NCBI GenBank assembly: GCA_946632055.1 | Contig: CAMPAR010000015.1 | Span: 1 to 34,864 of the forward strand | DNA: 34,864 nt | Source: an uncultured Lachnospiraceae bacterium | GTDB taxonomy: Bacteria; Bacillota; Clostridia; Lachnospirales; Lachnospiraceae | Direction: 5' to 3' | Shown here: piece by piece, positions 31,008-34,864 of the stretch | How positions within the stretch are numbered: the first letter of the stretch is position 1 | Layout: the number at the start of each line of letters is the position of its first letter | The notes under the pieces: model-generated | What the model was told of the DNA's origin: nothing | Seen by the model: only the letters and a program-made list of their open reading frames with translations | The model's database searches: none | Made by a program: the position numbers and the translations under genes

Positions 31008-32968
31008 TGAAAAAGAAATTGATCTGTAAAATCACGGCGCTGATGCTGGTGCTTTCCGTCGCGGCGTCTTCCCTTTCGGGGTGCATTACGACGGGGATTC
31101 TCGCCGGTCTCGCCGCGGTGAACGGCTTCCGGGAGAATCAGGAAACGACGACGGAAGAAACGGCGACTGCAAGGCCGGAGGAGGAGAGCAGCCGGGAAAC
31201 GCTGGCTCACGAAAGCTCGGAAGAGGAGAGCAGCAAGGAAACGCCGGCCCCCGAAAGCACGGAGGAAGAAAGCGGCGAAACGGAGACGCCCGCCGCGTCC
31301 GAAGAAGAGACCACGGCGGCCGATCAGGACACCGTGGAAGCCTTCAGGGAGTTTACCGACCGCGTCTACGGCGAACTCCTTTCGGCCAACACGCTCGGCG
31401 CGCATTATCACCTTGCCGATCCCGAAAAGTACGGGATCGACACCTCGGAAGTCACCTGGGGCTCCGTCGACGTCTCGGAAGAGGCGCTGAAGGAGTACGA
31501 GGAGGAGATCGAAAACTACCGCACGGAGCTTGAAAGCTTCGATTACGAGGCCCTCGACTGGGAAGGAAAGCTGACCTATGACGCCTTCTCCTGGTACCTT
31601 GATACGGAAGCGGAGGGCTTCGGAACGGATCTTCTGTACGAGCCGCTTGGGCCGAATTCCGGCGAGCAGGCGATGCTTCCGATCGATCTCGCGGAATACA
31701 ATTTCTACAGCGAAGAGGATATTGAAACCTATCTCGAACTCGTGCGTACCGTGCCGGATTATTTCGAAGACCTCATCGGCTTTGAAAAGCAGCGGGCCGA
31801 GGCCGGACTCTTCATGGAGGACGACATCCTGCAGAATACCCTCGACCAGATCGAGGACTTCCTCGAGGGCAAGGAGGACAGCTTCCTGCTTTCCACCTTT
31901 GAGGAGCGTCTGGACGAACTCGGCATCAGCGGCGAGGAGAAGGAAGAATACCTGAAGGAAAACGAAGACGCCGTGCTGAATTACTTCTATCCGGCCTACG
32001 AGTATCTGAAGGAAGAGCTCGGGAAGCTCGAGGGAAGCGGACAGTATGAGGGCGGACTCTGCAACTATCCGGACGGCGACCGCTTCTACGCCTATCTTCT
32101 GAAGGCGCGCACGGGCTCGGACCGCACGCCGGAGGAAATGATCGCGCTTCTCGACGAAGCGATCGACGAGGGACTCACGACGATCCGCATGCTCCTTCAG
32201 GAAAATCCGATGCTGAACCTGTACTTCGACGAAACCCCGTACCCGACGAGCGACCCGAATCTCTGCCTGCGGATTCTTCAGGAGAAGATCCTGCAGGACT
32301 ACCCGGAAATCCCGGAGGTGGATTATGCCGTCAAGTATGTGGATGAATCGCTGCGGGACTACTTAAGTCCGGCCTGCTACATGATTCCGCCGGTGGATGC
32401 GGACGTCAAAAATTCCATCCTGATCAACTGCGAGCGCGGCGATGAGGCGGAAGACATCTTCATCACGCTGGCGCACGAGGGATATCCGGGACACCTGTAT
32501 CAGTCGAACTATTTCAAAAACAACGCGAGTTATATGCTCCGGGACGCGCTCGGAACCTCCGGCTTTGCCGAGGGCTACGCCACCTATGTGGAGAACAGTG
32601 CCTTCAGCTATATTGACGAGCTTCCCGCCGATGCCGCGGAGGTGCTGCGCGTGAACGCGCAGATTTCGCTGTATATCTACGCGCGCGTCGATCTCGGCAT
32701 TCACGCCGAGGGCTGGGACGTCCGGGATGTGGAGCGCTATATTTCGGATTATTTCACCGGCGCCTCGGACGCGGCCGTGTGGATGTACGACTATATGCGC
32801 GCCGATCCGGGCGTCTACGAGAACTACGCAGTCGGCGAACTGGAAATTCTGGACATCGAGAACGAGGCCCGGGACGCGGACGACTTTGATCTGAAGGAAT
32901 TCCACAGGGAGCTTCTGGACTGCTCCGAAGCGCCCTTCTCCGTCATCCGGAAGAATATTCTGGAGTGA
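31004..32968 (+). CDS. DUF885 family lipoprotein, putative metallopeptidase
   Basis: The 654-residue protein begins with a lipoprotein signal ([20 protein letters not shown] then SLSGC, cysteine 27), so it is anchored outside the cell. A linker of about 75 residues, almost all Glu, Ser, Thr, Ala and Pro, follows. From about residue 105 the protein is a DUF885 domain with the HEGYPGH motif (H491, E492, H497), which in this family reads HExxPGH and is thought to bind zinc as in M3-like peptidases. The activity of DUF885 proteins is largely unproven. Two ATG codons (31004 and 31007) overlap the trmB stop; GGAGA is better spaced for the second, but the first is reported. A terminator-like hairpin follows the gene. 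Confidence 0.87.
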   Translation: MMKKKLICKITALMLVLSVAASSLSGCITTGILAGLAAVNGFRENQETTTEETATARPEEESSRETLAHESSEEESSKETPAPESTEEESGETETPAASEEETTAADQDTVEAFREFTDRVYGELLSANTLGAHYHLADPEKYGIDTSEVTWGSVDVSEEALKEYEEEIENYRTELESFDYEALDWEGKLTYDAFSWYLDTEAEGFGTDLLYEPLGPNSGEQAMLPIDLAEYNFYSEEDIETYLELVRTVPDYFEDLIGFEKQRAEAGLFMEDDILQNTLDQIEDFLEGKEDSFLLSTFEERLDELGISGEEKEEYLKENEDAVLNYFYPAYEYLKEELGKLEGSGQYEGGLCNYPDGDRFYAYLLKARTGSDRTPEEMIALLDEAIDEGLTTIRMLLQENPMLNLYFDETPYPTSDPNLCLRILQEKILQDYPEIPEVDYAVKYVDESLRDYLSPACYMIPPVDADVKNSILINCERGDEAEDIFITLAHEGYPGHLYQSNYFKNNASYMLRDALGTSGFAEGYATYVENSAFSYIDELPADAAEVLRVNAQISLYIYARVDLGIHAEGWDVRDVERYISDYFTGASDAAVWMYDYMRADPGVYENYAVGELEILDIENEARDADDFDLKEFHRELLDCSEAPFSVIRKNILE

Positions 32969-32989
32969 GAAAGAAATAAGTCTCAGGAC

Positions 32990-33023
32990 AAAACGGCCGA
33001 TGCTTGCAGCAATCGGTCGTTTT
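32990..33023 (+). terminator. intrinsic terminator after the lipoprotein gene
   Basis: AAAACGGCCGAT (32990-33001) pairs with ATCGGTCGTTTT (33012-33023) over 12 bases with one G-T pair. The 5' arm starts with A-run and the 3' arm ends with TTTT, a typical bidirectional terminator, 22 bases after the stop. Confidence 0.75.
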
Positions 33024-33071
33024 GCCGATATAAACGGACGGGTTTCTCTCAAGAATTGTGACCGTCTGCAG

Positions 33072-33100
33072 TTGAATTATATCAGGAAAAGTGGTAAAAT
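33072..33100 (+). promoter_or_regulatory. promoter of secA
   Basis: TTGAAT (33072-33077), a 17-base spacer and TAAAAT (33095-33100) lie about 28 bases before the secA start codon. AGGAGG at 33118-33123 is the ribosome site. Confidence 0.8.
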
Positions 33101-33128
33101 ACTTTTTAAGTATGCACAGGAGGATCGT

Positions 33129-34864
33129 ATGAGCTTAATTACGAAAATCTTCGGAACCCACAGCGAGAACGAAATCAAACGTCTCCGTCCGACTCTTGAA
33201 AAGATCAACGCGCTCCGCAGCACGATGATGGCTTATTCCGACGAGGAGCTTCGCGCGAAGACGGACGAATATAAAAAGCGGTATCAGAACGGCGAATCGC
33301 TTGACGATCTTCTGCCGGAGGCCTACGCGACCATGAGGGAAGCGACGCGGCGCTGCATCAATCAGGAACACTTTGACGTGCAGATTCTGGGCGGCATCGT
33401 CCTGCATCAGGGCCGGATCGCCGAGATGAAAACCGGTGAAGGAAAGACGCAGACCGCACTCCTGCCGGCGTACCTGAACGCGCTTACCGGGAAGGGCGTG
33501 CATATTGTGACGGTCAACGACTATCTGGCTTCCCGTGACGCGGAGTGGATGGGACAGATGCACCGCTTCCTCGGACTCACGGTCGGCTGCGTCCTGAACG
33601 GGATGAAGCCGGAGGAGCGGCAGGAGGCCTACGCCTGCGATATCACCTATGTCACGAATAACGAGCTCGGCTTCGATTACCTCCGGGACAACATGGTGAT
33701 CTACGCGAAGCAGCTGGTGCTCCGGGGCCTCAATTACGCGATCATCGACGAGGTGGACTCGATCCTGATCGACGAAGCGAGAACACCGCTCATCATTTCC
33801 GGACAGTCCGGCAAATCCACCCAGCTCTACGAGGTCTGCGACGTGCTCGCGAAGCGCCTGAAGCGCGGCGAGAACCTGACCGACATGTCCAAGATGGATA
33901 TCATCATGGGCGAGGGGCAGAAGGAATCCGGAGACTTCCAGATCAACGAGAAGGACAAGGTGGTCAACCTCACGGCCGAGGGTATCAAGAAGGTGGAGGA
34001 GTACTTCCACATCGAGAACTTCGCGGACGCGGAAAACCTTGAAATCCAGCATAATATGCAGCTCGCGCTGCGCGCGAATTACATTATGCACCGGGACATC
34101 GACTATGTGGTGAAGGACGATGAGGTCCTGATCGTCGATGAATTCACCGGCCGTATCATGCCGGGCAGACGCTATTCGGACGGCCTGCACCAGGCCATCG
34201 AGGCAAAGGAGCATGTGAAGGTGAACCGGGAGTCGAAAACGCTCGCCACCATCACCTTCCAGAACTTCTTCAATAAATACGAAAAGAAGGCCGGCATGAC
34301 CGGTACCGCGCTGACCGAGGAACGCGAATTCCGCAATATCTACGGCATGGACGTCATCGAAATTCCGACGAACGTCCCCGTACAGCGTAAGGACCTCGAG
34401 GACGCGGTCTATAAGACGAAAAAGGAAAAATACGCGGCGGTCGTCGAGGAAGTGCGCGCGGCCTACGAAAAGAAACAGCCGGTCCTCGTCGGCACGATTT
34501 CCATCGAGGTTTCGGAGCTGCTGTCGATGATGCTGAAGCGTCACGGCATTCCGCATAACGTCCTGAACGCGAAGTTCCACGAGATGGAGGCGGAAATCGT
34601 CGCACAGGCCGGCCGCAAGGGCGCGGTCACCATCGCGACGAACATGGCCGGACGTGGTACGGATATCAAGCTCGGCGGCACGAACCACTATGTGCATAAC
34701 GGCGTGGAAATCGAGGACGGCCGGTCCGACGAGGAAGTGAAGCGCGAGTTTGAAGAGGTGAAGGCGCTCGGCGGTCTGAAGATCATCGGCACAGAGCGCC
34801 ATGAAGCGCGCCGTATCGACAACCAGCTGCGCGGCCGTTCCGGCCGTCAGGGCGACCCGGGCGA
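33129..34864 (+). CDS. secA: preprotein translocase ATPase SecA, 5' part (partial)
   Basis: SecA drives proteins through the SecYEG channel. The gene starts at ATG 33129 behind AGGAGG and runs off the right window edge after 578 codons with no stop. Visible parts are the N-terminal [19 protein letters not shown], Walker [33 protein letters not shown], the DEAD-like [21 protein letters not shown] region, the preprotein crosslinking domain, [26 protein letters not shown] and the final [12 protein letters not shown]. These are the features of the housekeeping SecA. The C-terminal half of the second nucleotide-binding domain, the scaffold and any zinc tail lie outside. It has its own promoter and is separated from the lipoprotein gene by a terminator. 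Confidence 0.97.
   Translation, partial: MSLITKIFGTHSENEIKRLRPTLEKINALRSTMMAYSDEELRAKTDEYKKRYQNGESLDDLLPEAYATMREATRRCINQEHFDVQILGGIVLHQGRIAEMKTGEGKTQTALLPAYLNALTGKGVHIVTVNDYLASRDAEWMGQMHRFLGLTVGCVLNGMKPEERQEAYACDITYVTNNELGFDYLRDNMVIYAKQLVLRGLNYAIIDEVDSILIDEARTPLIISGQSGKSTQLYEVCDVLAKRLKRGENLTDMSKMDIIMGEGQKESGDFQINEKDKVVNLTAEGIKKVEEYFHIENFADAENLEIQHNMQLALRANYIMHRDIDYVVKDDEVLIVDEFTGRIMPGRRYSDGLHQAIEAKEHVKVNRESKTLATITFQNFFNKYEKKAGMTGTALTEEREFRNIYGMDVIEIPTNVPVQRKDLEDAVYKTKKEKYAAVVEEVRAAYEKKQPVLVGTISIEVSELLSMMLKRHGIPHNVLNAKFHEMEAEIVAQAGRKGAVTIATNMAGRGTDIKLGGTNHYVHNGVEIEDGRSDEEVKREFEEVKALGGLKIIGTERHEARRIDNQLRGRSGRQGDPG

Noticed and set aside
33135-34802. A 555-codon - strand open frame at the right end
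   Set aside because: It is the shadow of secA, whose motifs are unmistakable on the + strand.

Overview
The window reads as chromosome of a GC-rich member of the Bacillota, most likely a clostridial, Lachnospiraceae-like anaerobe. This is inferred from the gene families (clostridial-type ManA, about 560-residue phosphohexomutases, FtsX/MacB-type exporter with an OmpR-type two-component system, Cache-type hybrid kinase), from strong GGAGG ribosome binding sites, from sigma-A promoters of the TTGACA-N17-TATAAT type, and from a tRNA gene without encoded CCA. Both ends are cut inside housekeeping genes: dnaE at the left and secA at the right. All protein genes run on the + strand except one enolase-superfamily gene; the only other - strand gene is tRNA-Lys.

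Layout. 1-5552: end of dnaE, a membrane-anchored EEP-fold hydrolase, then a tight pair encoding a GH130 mannosylglucose phosphorylase and mannose-6-phosphate isomerase. 5685-15622: a long, closely packed run with two paralogous phosphohexomutases, an ADP-ribosylglycohydrolase-fold protein, an M24 aminopeptidase, a cytoplasmic heparinase II/III-like protein, and an OmpR-type response regulator with its histidine kinase. 15724-19031: a large FtsX-type ABC permease and its ATPase behind their own promoter, which carries a tandem 7-bp repeat that looks like a response-regulator site. 19198-20462: an XRE regulator and an acidic repeat protein. 20791-27686: a PatB/MalY-type C-S lyase, a multi-pass membrane protein fused to a PstS-like domain, an esterase and a hybrid sensor kinase with two receiver domains. 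27938-29203 (-): a mandelate-racemase-type dehydratase. 29503-29575 (-): tRNA-Lys(CTT). 29775-32968: GNAT acetyltransferase, trmB and a DUF885 lipoprotein. 33129 onward: secA.

How the genes may work together. Phosphorolysis of mannosyl-glucose gives mannose-1-phosphate; a hexomutase makes mannose-6-phosphate and ManA makes fructose-6-phosphate. The genes for those steps lie within about 5.7 kb, although no mannanase, epimerase or transporter is visible. The two-component system directly precedes the exporter, as in antimicrobial-peptide or envelope-stress detoxification modules.

Non-coding content. The two long gene-free stretches are 20463-20790 (328 bases) and 29204-29774 (571 bases). Each carries one copy of a roughly 140-nt structured repeat. 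The copies align without a gap, and their stems have changed sequence while keeping their base pairing. This is the most notable unexplained signal in the window. The first stretch also holds two terminator-like hairpins and the C-S lyase promoter. The second holds tRNA-Lys, three promoters and two inverted repeats. The convergent gap 27687-27937 holds a different, directly repeated palindrome and a 17-bp hairpin. All positions and pairings were read by eye; no database search or folding program was run.
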